A stretch of 64,000 nt of DNA, taken from NCBI GenBank assembly GCA_029379385.1, contig CM055605.1, forward strand, positions 11,133,001-11,197,000, given 5' to 3'. Position numbers and translations under genes: made by a program. Of the stretch, positions 11,552 through 21,750 are shown one piece after another (positions within the stretch are counted from its first letter, which is position 1; each line of letters begins with the position of its first letter). The notes under the pieces are model-generated. The model worked only from the letters and a program-made list of their open reading frames with translations. It did no database searches and had not been told where the DNA came from. This stretch comes from Quillaja saponaria (lineage: Eukaryota > Streptophyta > Magnoliopsida > Fabales > Quillajaceae).

Positions 11552-13010
11552 TCATCAATGTATTGAGATAACTTCTCAGTGGAAGACAGAGGCAAAGTGA
11601 TAGACTTTGCATGAAGCATATCAATACACCAAAGCAAATCAGTGATATATATTTGCTTTGGGAAAGTATCAAACCAGATTTCTTCAATGCCCAAAAAATA
11701 ATTCAAAGGCCCTAAATCTTTTACAGCAAACTCTAAGCTTAAAGCGTCAATTATAAGCATGTTAATTGCTTTCTTGTTGGAACTTGTAATAAGTATATCA
11801 ACAACATATATAAGAATAAAGATACTAAAATTTAGATGATAAAGAAAAAAAAAATGATGTATCAGATTTAGAGGTAGTGAAACCCAATTCTTACGGATGA
11901 GAACTTATCCTAGAATACCATGCTCGAGGAGCTTGCTTAAGGCCATACAAAGCCTTATGTAACTTACAAACATAAGATGAAAGTTGTGCATGTATAAAGC
12001 CTGAAGGTTGAGTCATGTACCTTATCAGTCAAGACACCATGTAAAAATGTGCTTGTTGGTGATTGTGAGGACACGGATGTTGATGAACAATACCAATTTT
12101 TGTATAAAATGCCTCAAGTTTGTAATACTTGACACCCCCCCCCCCCCCCCTCCAAAATAAGTTTTGACAATTTTGATTTACGATTAAATAATCTTTCAAC
12201 CTGTGCTTGAAATAAAAGAAAGATACGATGAACATCAGATTTGCAGGCAATAGGAAATAACCACAAAAATTTGCTAAAGTCAGCAACAAAACTTACATAG
12301 TACTAGCCATAAACATAAATAATAGGGGAAGGACGCCTAAACATTTGGAAATGTAAGATCTAGGGGATACTTGGAAACTGGTGAGAAAACTTAAGGGTAA
12401 CCAATGAATTTTATCCCATTGAGAAGAATCAGAAACTGCAAAAGAGCCAATATTATGTATATCCTTAACAAGAAATTAATTAGGATGAAATTCAAAAAAA
12501 CATTATCATCGGAAGTAAATTGCTAACAGAAACAAGATTTTTATTAATAGAAGCAACATGAAGAAAATTGGACATTTGTAAAGAGGAACGTGGTGTAAGG
12601 AATACTGAAAAGCCAATATTATGTATATCCTAACATGTTCCATTCCAACTCGAATTTGATCAAGGCCACTGGTTAACAATGAGATTATTAAAACCGCCAA
12701 TCAAGTGGCTTGTTGCCCTTGTGTCAGGATACCAACTTGAATCATGAGTAGAAGATGATGCCGCACTATGGACAGCCATGTTGGTGGTTTCATTAGGAAA
12801 TAACTTGTTCTTGTGTTCTCCTTGATATGATTGATCAAAACGATGACAACAAGTAATAACTGTGTGGCCCTTTTACCACAAACTTGAAATTGTAGTCTAT
12901 TTAATTGAGATGAACCAGTACCACGACCATGTACACAACTATGAATTGAACCTGATAATTAGACTAAGTTGAATATGATGCATTATTGCGAACCATGACA
13001 GTGACTGTTA
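11552..13010 (-). mobile_element. Copia gag end, protease, integrase and RT remnants
   Basis: In minus-strand order: a zinc-knuckle relic near 12880 (frame ending GHTVITCCHRFDQSYQGEH); protease SSWYPDTRATSHL near 12740, where the active-site DTGA has become DTRA; an integrase piece GIVHQHPCPHNHQQ near 12090; [22 protein letters not shown] then [11 protein letters not shown] near 11950; a YVDD-box relic (YVVDILITSS) near 11790; and FAVKDLGPLNYFLG at 11720. Integrase runs directly into RT, so the intervening region is deleted. A run of 18 C residues lies at about 12133-12150. Confidence 0.85.
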
Positions 13011-13039
13011 GATCACTATAAGAAAATTTAGTGTGAGAA

Positions 13040-13470
13040 ACCGCATATAGCAATCTCTGATGGTCAATTGCTGGTCTTTGATAGTTATCGAAAATTGTGC
13101 ACAATCACTAATATGCGAAAGATGATACTCTAGTGCCTAATGCTCCATATCAGAGACTGAGTGGTCTCCAATACTATTCGAGACCATGGTTTTATTATCA
13201 GAGACACCGCATATTGCGGTGTCTGTTATGGTCTATCTATTAATTGAGTTAGCAGAGACTACCAGCGGTATCTGTTAGTAGGTCTCTAATACCCTTAAGA
13301 GATTGTGGGTGGTCTCTGATAGTCGATCTCCAATACTCTTCAGAGACTGCAAGCTGTCTCTGATAGTCGGTCTCTGATATGTTTCAAAGACTGCTTGTGG
13401 TCTCTGATAATCGGTCTCTGATAGTTAGTCATAATAATTTTTAGTGGAGACAACTTTTTGCTGTCTCTGA
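13040..13470. repeat. Subterminal GGTCTCTGATAG repeat array
   Basis: At least eight copies of TCTCTGATA-type motifs alternate with inverted forms (TATCAGAGAC), for example near 13140, 13197, 13312, 13360, 13405 and 13465. Confidence 0.7.
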
Positions 13471-16025
13471 TATCTTAATTACTATGATAATTTTAAAAAC
13501 AAAATTACAATATCATGCTGCAAAATATATTATTTGCATTTAAAATACTTGTTGATTACAAAAATAATAATATAATACTAATTTAGAATTTTAAAATCAT
13601 AATAAATATATTAATAAAAACATGACTTGACAAATCAATTCAAGACTTTAGGATCAAATTTGTTTATATATATAAAAAGTTCAAACAACAGCAAACTAAA
13701 ACTATGATCGTATTAAATCAGCATTGTTGGCTTGATATCATAACTCATTATTTTGAGACTGTTGAGCACCCAAATATGAAGGAATAGCCTGCAGTGTAAC
13801 AATATTATAGAAATCAATTTCGTATTACTTTGACATATAATCAGTACGTTAAGAAAGTACTTAGCAACATGAAAAGGTTCACATTTACAATTATTTTGAT
13901 AAATTTTTGGTCAAGTATCTACTCTTATAAGCATAATATTGAAAAACAATTAGCACAGTTAGCTGAGAGAATATAAGTGCGGACATGTCATGGACACCTA
14001 GTGTTAATACCAATGTTTCACATAAGGATATAGCTAGAGAAAGAGCCACAACCCACAGACACGTGGACACATTGCCACAAGTGCATCATAGAAGACCTTA
14101 AAAATTGTAGTGTATTTTCAATTTGAAATCAAATTTGATTTTCAATTTAAAATTGAATTCAAATTCGAGTAATACTCTATTTGAAACTATTCAATTCGAT
14201 TTACACTCCTACAAACAAGGACTAAACCAAAACAAGTTAACGTTTTAAAAAAAAAAATTCTGACGTTAAATGTATGTAACTAATGTCATTTTCTTTCTTT
14301 CTTTCTTTTTCTTTTTCTTTTTTTTTTCATTTTTTTTTTTTTTTTGAGCCAAATGTTGTTCCTTTCTTGATAAGGGTCAATCACTTTGCCTCAGTCAAGG
14401 AAACGTTGCAAATAATGATTGATAAAAAAGGTTACAAATTATAATCTCCTATATTCTCAAAACTCAATTTCTCAATTGTGTTTCTTAACTTGTGCAGCTT
14501 AGTAAGACCCATTCAAATAAAAAGTACGTGTAGGATCAACGGTGAGAAGCATTGCAACTGCTATATCTAGGATAGGCTAACAAATAGATGAGCCAAGACA
14601 ACCTCGTTTATTTAAGGCACATGCACATGTATAGACATGAACATGTAAATAAACAATCTCCACTTCCTATCTATGATAACAGAAACAAAAACACTAAATT
14701 CAGCATTGATGTTAGTTTCACGTCCTTGAGGACAAACAATAAACTAGAAGTTCATACCAAGAGTGCACTAAGGAGACATAAAGATACACGGGCACTGATT
14801 CGTCTGAAGAGTTGATAGCAGCTGGGCAGCGACTCGACAGTAGCTCTTGTATAAAATCAAACACATAAAAAAAATCAAAGAACGAACAAAATATCCATTG
14901 AATGGCAAAATGAAAATCAAACAACCTAGAGACTGAAGTTTCCAGAAATTCCAAGCAGTTTGTAACCTCTTAACATACACATCAGCCATCAAATTCCAAG
15001 TAATATATACTATTGATAACTACCTGAAGTCTTAAGCAACGAAGATTGTTATGACAAATGTTTGTACGATACAAATCTAATTAATGAGAGCTAAAGAAAA
15101 AGGCCAACCTAGTTATAAGTGGCCTAGGACAGATTCTAATTGGGAAAAAGGTGGGCTTGGCTTGCAGGCAAATCTGTTATTTCATATATGGGCTCAATCA
15201 CCTAAGAATAACTTAACTATTTGGGAATGAGACTAATGGAAAAAAGGAAGAATGAACAGGCCTAGGCTAACAGCACCACAATGGTCACTAACATTTTTTT
15301 GTACTACGGAACTGATCATCCCACAGAGGAAAAATTAGACATGCAACTGTCCCTTACATTTTTGTTGCTAGTATTTGATTATGCAGATGAGGGGATCATA
15401 CTATAATTATTTTCTCTCTTGTTTTTCCGCATACCCTAATACTGGAGCCACATATATATAGGTATCAATAATGTCATGGATTGGTGAGTAATACAGAGAG
15501 GATTTGTTTTGCCAAAATATGCTAGTGTTTTAAGTAATATATATACCCTAGATTTATTTCAAAGCCTGACACAGTTCTTAGGGCCATTTGATAAGTCCTT
15601 ACTCCTTATCCTTTTCAAGAATATACTTTTTAGTCTAAGGTTCTATGTAATTTCCAAACAAAAGAAAGTAGAAAGAAAAGAAAGTAATTATACAGAAGTT
15701 ACTCCCAAGTGAGTTAATTTGAGACTAAAGGTTGGTGATGTGCTTTGATGACAACCAAAGTTGCTTATTAATGTTTGATAACAACATTGGAACATTACAC
15801 TAAATAATGTATACAAGAAAGTTTTCCCACTGTCTTAATGAGCCTTACTAATGAAGGCTATCATGACATATTTAACTTCCAAACTTCTATAAAAATCAAT
15901 TAGTATTAAAATGGTTGTTTCTAGTGGATTACCATTCCACTTGTTGTAACTTCTCAACCCCTGGCCCATAAATTCCTAAGTTACCTTCGCAAAATTATAA
16001 CTCCCTCTCCCATCTCTCCACAAGT
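13471..16025. other. Non-coding interior of putative CACTA element
   Basis: No conserved protein was found. It contains a CTTT/poly-T tract at 14290-14346 and short open frames (such as 14588-14815) with no family resemblance. Confidence 0.4.
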
Positions 16026-16040
16026 TATATATATATACAT
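16026..16040 (+). promoter_or_regulatory. TATA box of the ECA1-like gene
   Basis: TTATATATATATACATA lies about 80-90 bases upstream of the ATG at 16116, which suits a transcription start roughly 30 bases further on. Confidence 0.6.
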
Positions 16041-16115
16041 AGACAAACTTATTCAACAGTAGGTAGAGACTAATTCATCAGAAGAAAATTTCCCTTTAGG
16101 AGAAAGAAACTACAT

Positions 16116-16520
16116 ATGGGGAAACATATTATGGGGTCTCTCTCGATCTTCATATTGGCTTGTGTGATAATACAAGCTGCTGCTCTTCAAGGCGTGGTGT
16201 CTCCCAAACAGGGAATAGAACACAAGGTATTTTGGCATGGTCATGAGTTACCAACACAACCTTGGAAAGGTTACTATGTGTTTTTGAGAAAATGTGTTAA
16301 TGTCCTTACAGACAATTGTGGCCAACAAATGCTTGACTACATTTTCCGCAAAAGAGAAGAGCTGGACAACAACTGTTGTAAGAACTTGATAAAAATGGGT
16401 CAGATTTGCAACATACAATTGTCATACACTATGTCTCACATTAAGGAATTTGCAAGATGGAGGGGACATGTATATGTTAGAAGCAATGAAGCTTATGATA
16501 AGTGTACCAAGAAACTTTAA
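16116..16520 (+). CDS. ECA1/prolamin-like secreted cysteine-rich protein (DD11-like)
   Basis: Intact single-exon frame of 134 residues. Residues about 5-24 form a hydrophobic signal peptide (SLSIFILACVIIQAAA), so the product should be secreted. The mature part has exactly six cysteines (60, 68, 87, 88, 98, 130) with a central CC pair. That is the layout of the plant prolamin-like domain of ECA1 gametogenesis-related proteins, whose members are largely expressed in egg and embryo-sac cells. Function in this organism is inference. The start is supported by the signal peptide and an upstream TATA box. A second ATG at codon 6 is also possible. The gene lies inside the putative CACTA element, so it may be a mobilised copy. 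Another small Cys-rich family (such as 2S albumin/LTP) is less likely given the spacing. Confidence 0.8.
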   Translation: MGKHIMGSLSIFILACVIIQAAALQGVVSPKQGIEHKVFWHGHELPTQPWKGYYVFLRKCVNVLTDNCGQQMLDYIFRKREELDNNCCKNLIKMGQICNIQLSYTMSHIKEFARWRGHVYVRSNEAYDKCTKKL

Positions 16521-16862
16521 GCGCCTTTGATCTGTTAATTATGGCCATATAACAGTGCCACAAGTAATTTTCTTTTTGTGGAAGACGAAATTGCTATTGC
16601 ATTACACCTTATGGGAAAAAAAAAAAAAAACTCTAAAACTTAATGTTCCAATTTCAATAATAATTGTCAATTTTATGAATTATTTTTATCATATTCTAAG
16701 AAATCTTTTTACTTAAAGTAAATAAAATTAACAATTGTATAAGGAGGAGATAATTCTCAAAAGTCGCCCCAGAATAGATCCCAAATGGCTTGAAACTTTC
16801 ATGGCTAAACATATTTACAATCTTGATTGAACTTGTACTTTCAAATCAAATGTTGTGACATC

Positions 16863-16945
16863 GTGGGCTTCAGCCCCAACGGCCTAGTATCAAGACTTAT
16901 TTCCTTTCGTATCTAGACCTGGGTTCAACGATTGTAACCATGTTG
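16863..16945 (+). repeat. SINE-like tRNA-derived sequence
   Basis: GGCCTAGTATCAAGA resembles a pol III A box, and CCTGGGTTCAACGATTG about 45 bases later resembles a B box (GGTTCRANNC). The wording GGGCTTCAGCCCCAACGGCC...ACCTGGGTTC is like plant SINE heads. No tail or target duplication was found. Confidence 0.4.
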
Positions 16946-17453
16946 GTCACGTCTGCAAATCCTGTCGTTGATAATACCAACGTGATCTCTAATAATTTGG
17001 CACCAAAAAATTCAACTATCAGCGACCTTGATTATAACATCACCAATAGGGTGAATAAATATATTTTAAAAAGAACAATTATTAGAGTCCACAAATCCTA
17101 TCGTTGATAACAAAATTTAACCATCAATGACAGTGATTATAACACCAACGATAGGGTGAAGGATTAACTTGTGAGGTAATATTTGAGATCCTAAGTAATG
17201 GTCTCTGAAAACTTATTCACTGTCTCAAATAATAATTATCAGATACCGTATATTTGTTGTCTCCAATAAAACATAATATATATATAAAACATATATTATT
17301 TCGAATATTAATTCAAATATTCTCAAATATTGAATCGGATTATATATTATTTGAATTCAATCTCAAAATCAAATATTACAAAGATTTGAATTCGAATCCA
17401 AATTCGAATTATTCGGCTTGGATGCCACTCGTAGCCTTTGTTACTTGTAGTAA

Positions 17454-17909
17454 GCTAATATATATAATTTGCATGGCACGTGACTGGGAGGAACACTACG
17501 ATCCAGTGCGGTCCAAACCTCACGAGAGGTTGGAAGCCCTACAACTTGGCAAGAGTATTCTCAGAAAGAGAGGAAATAAGGGCACTCAGTATCATTTGAT
17601 CTTGCAGGTGCCAAGTCAGAAATTCCGGATTAATTGCTTCACTAGTCTCACCATCAGTGGATGATGGATTAAGAATAAATTGTGATAGACATTTGTGAGT
17701 ACCATCAACCTATCCAAGCAAACGTTGTGCCCGAAGATATGTAAGAAATTGAGCTTTTTGAAGTAGATAATTGTCTTTGGATAATTTTATATTAATGAGA
17801 TGTTGTAGATTCACAAATGGTGTTGGAAATTGGCTGGAATTAGGAGACGTGGTAATAACTGGAGTGGCTGGGGATGATAAATTGCTGAAAGCCATTTGCT
17901 CTGAAACCA
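17454..17909 (-). mobile_element. Copia gag 5' part, disabled
   Basis: Minus strand from 17909 reads MVSEQMAFSNLSSPATPVIT, then FVNLQHLINIKLSKDNYLL followed by QKAQFLTYLRAQRLLG. This is the N-terminal Copia gag region that normally has NYLLWKxQFLPYL. It then hits a stop and a frameshift, with LTWHLQDQMILSALISSLSE and LPTSREVWTAL still readable. Coding breaks off at the putative CACTA boundary. The ATG overlaps the primer binding site. Confidence 0.8.
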
Positions 17910-17912
17910 TAT
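17897..17912 (-). other. Copia primer binding site
   Basis: Minus strand TATGGTTTCAGAGC differs by one base from TGGTATCAGAGC, the initiator tRNA-Met complement used by plant Copia elements. It immediately follows the LTR. Confidence 0.7.
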
Positions 17913-17914
17913 AA

Positions 17915-18108
17915 TTGTAAAGTACTTGAATCGAAAGATCCAACTCACTTGATTGATTCTTTTTATAATAGTATTGTACAAGTATGAGATAAAGATAATG
18001 ATAAAAACAAATCAAATACAAATTGTAATAAAGGTTGTCACTAAAGCAAACTTGTTCTATTTTGAATTTGAATTCTTGGACTTAGCCTTATCACTGTTAT
18101 TTTCAATA
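17915..18108 (-). repeat. Copia LTR, copy C (5' LTR)
   Basis: About 190 bp, highly similar to 8467-8670 and in the same orientation, followed directly by the primer binding site. With 8467-8670 as 3' LTR the pair could bound one Copia element that was later split by two insertions. Confidence 0.65.
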
Positions 18109-18110
18109 CC

Positions 18111-18606
18111 TCTGGACTGAGCGGTGATCTATTTGGGAGCTCCGGATTGGTGGGTGTGATGCTGATGGGGAACAGGTATATACATGAAGTAGGGTTTATT
18201 GGGAAGTTAATATGTATTATGGGATTTAATTATAACTATGTTAGATATATAATTAGGGATAAGTTAGAAGTATTTTAGTTTTATCTAGAATTTGAATAAA
18301 TAGGATTTGGAAAATAATTATGATTTTAGTTGTAGAGTGGAATTCCAATTATATTATAATTCTTAGGGCTTTAGGGTTTGCCTATATAAAGGCTTATTAT
18401 GTTACTTCGTTATTTACCTTTGAATGAATTGAGTATTGAGATATTATTATTTTCCCTTAGGAGTAGTTATAGAATAGAATTGGTTCCTGATCCCTAAATC
18501 CTCAAACAATCATATATGCCCTACGTCAGATGCCCTGACCATGCAGGGAAGGTCTCTGTAGGTTCTTATTGGTCTGTTATCAGACCAACTGGGTCTCACT
18601 TCTGTT
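18111..18606. other. No gene; LTR-like sequence with TATA motif
   Basis: TGTTAGATATATAATTAGGG near 18239 and a CCTATATAAAGGC TATA motif near 18382 give it an LTR or promoter look. Neither a partner repeat nor a target duplication was found, so it is left unassigned. Confidence 0.3.
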
Positions 18607-19350
18607 GATCTAATAAGATTTGGAATCATTGATTCCGTTACAGAGTGCTTGTTTGATTTGGAGGTTGTTAAATGGAGGCTTGGCTTTGGATGCCGCAGTT
18701 ATGAGAATGGACATTCCACTTGCTTCTAAATGTAACTACTGCTTATCACCTAGGGTGGAAACCATTGCTCATTTGTTCATGCAAAGTGGGGTTGCCACTA
18801 CTGTTTTGGGTCACATTGGAACATCTTTATACATAATGTGAGTAGTATTTTGCAAGGTCTGTTCAGTACTTGGATGAGTGCAAGCAATTGCCGTGACAGT
18901 CGGGGATGGTGAAATTGGTTTCCTTTGTTTGTTGTCTTCGGGAAATTTGATGTTGGAAACTCAACACTGATGGTTTGACCAAAGAAAATAATGGAGCCTC
19001 CCAGGAGGCGGCATTGTCGGTAATTCTTCTGGGTTATGTACTATTGCTTTCAAGTAATTTTGGGAATGGTACAAATTTGATGGCTGAGGCTCGCGCTTTG
19101 TTATAGGGTTTACAGTTAGCTTATGATCATGGTCTCACTACTATTCTTGTAAAATGTGATTACAAGACCGTAGTAGACATATTTAATGGTTTCAATTCAA
19201 TTATGTGGTTCCTCACTTACTTAATGCGCCAAATCAGGGGCTATCGGCACTTTGTCACTGATTTGAACCATGTTTATACAGAAGGGAATAAGGTGGTACA
19301 TAGTTCGGCTGAGATCATGAACAAGACCCTACACACTCTACTGGGATATA
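18607..19350 (+). mobile_element. LINE fragment: RT zinc-binding plus RNase H
   Basis: The frame at about 18620-18841 reads SACLIWRLLNGGLALDAAV and then CNYCLSPRVETIAHLFMQ, a zinc-binding reverse transcriptase module (zf-RVT) with CxxC...H. Further on (18955-19320) NTDGLTKENN, MAEARALL and VKCDYKTVV give RNase H-like motifs carrying the D, E and D positions. An in-frame TAG and frameshifts disable it. The RT core is absent. Confidence 0.75.
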
Positions 19351-19592
19351 GGGATCTTCCCCTCCTTGTTGTCATGCTCGCTCCCTGCTTTAACTGGAAA
19401 TATGAGATGCAAAATAAAGGATGTTAAAGTACATTACACTCGATGGCCACATGCACTAACCTTAATTGACACAACACGGGAAATTTTATGCATAAATGTC
19501 TGTATTTACAGATTCTTTTTTCTTATACCCTTGCATAAGATTACTACAATAAAGATATTTTTAAGCAATCTAAGTGCGAGGATTACGAGGAA

Positions 19593-21507
19593 TCACTCAG
19601 TTTCAAGGGCTGCAATCTCATATCTGATTTCTTCTAGATGTTCATTTATGGCAGTCACAGCATCCTGCACACCTCTGATGGCCTCCTTGAGAGCATTATC
19701 ATACTCGGCATTTGCTTCTGCATCTTCAGTACCAGTAGCTTCAGTTATCTCGTGCAAGTGTAAGCATTCATGTTCTGCTGCTTTCCTATATCTGCAGTTC
19801 TCATGGCTCACCAGCCGTTCGGACGGGCGACCGGCTTTCTTCAGCATCTGTATAGTAGCTGTCTTTAAGGGAAAGAAGTACTTGTCAGTGTTAACAAAGA
19901 CAGCACAATCATGGATGGGTTGCAAAAGAAACAACAGAATTTAACTGCATCAAGCTTGGCCCTATTTTAGATAATGAAGGCTATTTGGCCAAAGCAAGAT
20001 ATATCAAGAATATTACACAACAATCCTACACATTAAATAGCACTATTGAAAGAAAGAATAATGGTGACATGACATAAGATGCCTAAATTCCCGGCCTCCT
20101 GTAACACATTTAACAGAGTGCAAAATGATTATAATGAAAGGCAGAGCAGAAAATGCCATGCACAAGAAAGTTTTGGCTGCATTCTAGTACACTAAGAATC
20201 ATGACACTAGCAAGCATCCATATTTATCCTATATCATCTACCCCAATTTTCACATTTACTGAATTTACAACAACAAATGCCAAACATAGAGCAAAACAAA
20301 AATGAACAACAGTATAAACAATTGAAGTCTCATAAACCAATATAAAGATGAACAGATAAGACATACTCTAATTTAAATTAAAAGTGAGTTGATGGAAATT
20401 TTTTATGAACAGAGACATACAAGATGGAGCTTCTGCTTTTCCTGAGTTTGGACGGCTCTAAGGATTTTTGCTAGATCGACTCTGCAGTAGTCAGGATGCA
20501 TAAATAGTGACTCCATTTCAATGACCTGTAATAGCATAGAAAATGTGGTAAAATAAGATATCAGATGGTAAAGAAAATACTATTAGTTGTATTAATATTG
20601 TATCTAACTTGTTTGGAGCAATCATTGAACTCGACAGTGATCTCACTGCAAAGTTGTTGGTAAGCTAATTCCCCTCCAGAAACCATATACTCAGAAAACC
20701 CCCTGCCAAGTTAGATGTCAAAATGAATATCAGAATAGTATGCCCCTTAGATATGCTTAGCAAACTCTACCTATCTAAGATCTTTTAATTATCACATTCA
20801 CTCATAGACACTGAGCAGTAGCTAAGTAGTACATGTTAGCTATAAGATTATACAATACTTTCAGCTACCCAGAGACCCAATGAGAACTCTTCTAAAGTTA
20901 TGTGGATATTCTTCTAACAGTTTTAATCATGAAATAAAACTCATATGGATTCCTATACAGATATGCATCTCTAAATCTCTAAACTACTAAGAGTAGGACT
21001 CCATCTCCTTCAAAGGGCAGTTAATACATAACTTCATAGTTAAGATCAGCAAATAGCAATGGACATTTGTAGACTTAAAATGTCAGTAGGACACATATTA
21101 TGCCACAAAATGGGTAGGAATTTGTTTCAATCTTTCTTATGTTTGAAAGCAAATTAATGGGTTTTGAAACCAAAACTTTTCTAGTTTTTTTTTTTTTTAC
21201 TCTCAATTAACTAGTTACTAGGAAAAAATTCATTCTTAAATCTAGACCTAGAGAAAAAAAAAAGATAAGAAAAAAAAGCAAAAACAAGTTTAGAGATATC
21301 AAATTTATTGCCTTCCACTTTCTAGGGAACCAAACAAAGCCAAACATGGTACTGCACCTACCTTTTAAGCTTGGCATAGGTTTCGGCTCTCCGCTGCTGA
21401 ATCCCAAGGAATTTTCGAAGCAAATGGATGATTTTCGTTGAATCGGATCCATTTTCTTCAACCTCCATGGCTTCTGTTATCGAAAGCTTCTTCTCAAAAT
21501 CCTCCAT
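19593..21507 (-). CDS. REX1-B: REX1-B domain protein (Required for excision 1-B)
   Basis: Four exons: 21507-21362, 20702-20609, 20525-20421, 19862-19593. All junctions are GT-AG and phases agree, giving 204 codons plus stop. The N-terminus starts MEDFEKKLSITEAMEVEENG. The core reads LRKFLGIQQRRAETYAKLKR, then GFSEYMVSGGELAYQQLCSE, then an acidic/hydrophobic stretch ending in QTQEKQKLHL. The C-terminal exon (from TATIQMLKKAGRPSER) ends in a helical, Glu-rich region. The RAETY motif and the QEKEKLxLT-type segment are those of the Rex1_B family, named from a Chlamydomonas gene needed for DNA excision repair and related to human REX1BD. Biochemical role is not established by sequence. An upstream in-frame ATG exists (21606), but MEDF matches the family start. 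The gene is divergent from the VPS36 pseudogene, with 243 bp between starts. Confidence 0.85.
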
Positions 21508-21750
21508 AACTGAGTTACCGACGTATTTTCCTCCCTCTCCCTTTATGCTAAATAAATAGGGGCAAAACCGTTTCAAGTAATAAATCAATAATGTCGTTTG
21601 CAACAAACGTCACTTATAAAACACGCCGTTTTAGTCATATATTGTACGACGTCGTAAGTATTCTGAGTTTGACATCAAAATTGTCATCGTTAATGAATAG
21701 TGGAAGTTTAAGACGAGGAGTAACTGTTTCAAAGATCGCCGGCGATTCGA
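21508..21750. promoter_or_regulatory. Short divergent promoter interval REX1-B / VPS36 pseudogene
   Basis: Only 243 bp separate the two start codons. It contains both 5' UTRs and no obvious TATA box. A bidirectional promoter is inferred from the geometry. Confidence 0.5.

Larger units (their letters stand above)
13014..17452. mobile_element. Putative CACTA-type insertion within Copia gag
   Basis: The left end reads CACTATAAGAAAA, close to the plant CACTA/CMC terminal consensus CACTACAAGAAAA. The right end read on the minus strand is TACTACAAGTAACAAAG, an imperfect partner. Inside the left end are many subterminal copies, in both orientations, of GGTCTCTGATAGTCGGTCTC-like motifs (13040-13470), and related GGTCTCTGAAAA/ACTGTCTC motifs lie near 17200-17270. 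Such arrays are typical of CACTA subtermini. Copia gag sequence lies on both sides (12830-13010 and 17454-17909). No transposase was found and no 3-bp target duplication is evident. Confidence 0.4.

Noticed and set aside
13014..13030. CACTATAAGAAAA as a firm CACTA end
   Set aside because: Kept only as putative: right end is imperfect, no 3-bp duplication and no transposase were found.
17254..17664. 136-codon plus-strand open frame
   Set aside because: It is the reverse strand of Copia gag plus the AT-rich end of the putative CACTA element.
19366..19944. 192-codon plus-strand open frame
   Set aside because: Antisense shadow of the last REX1-B exon.
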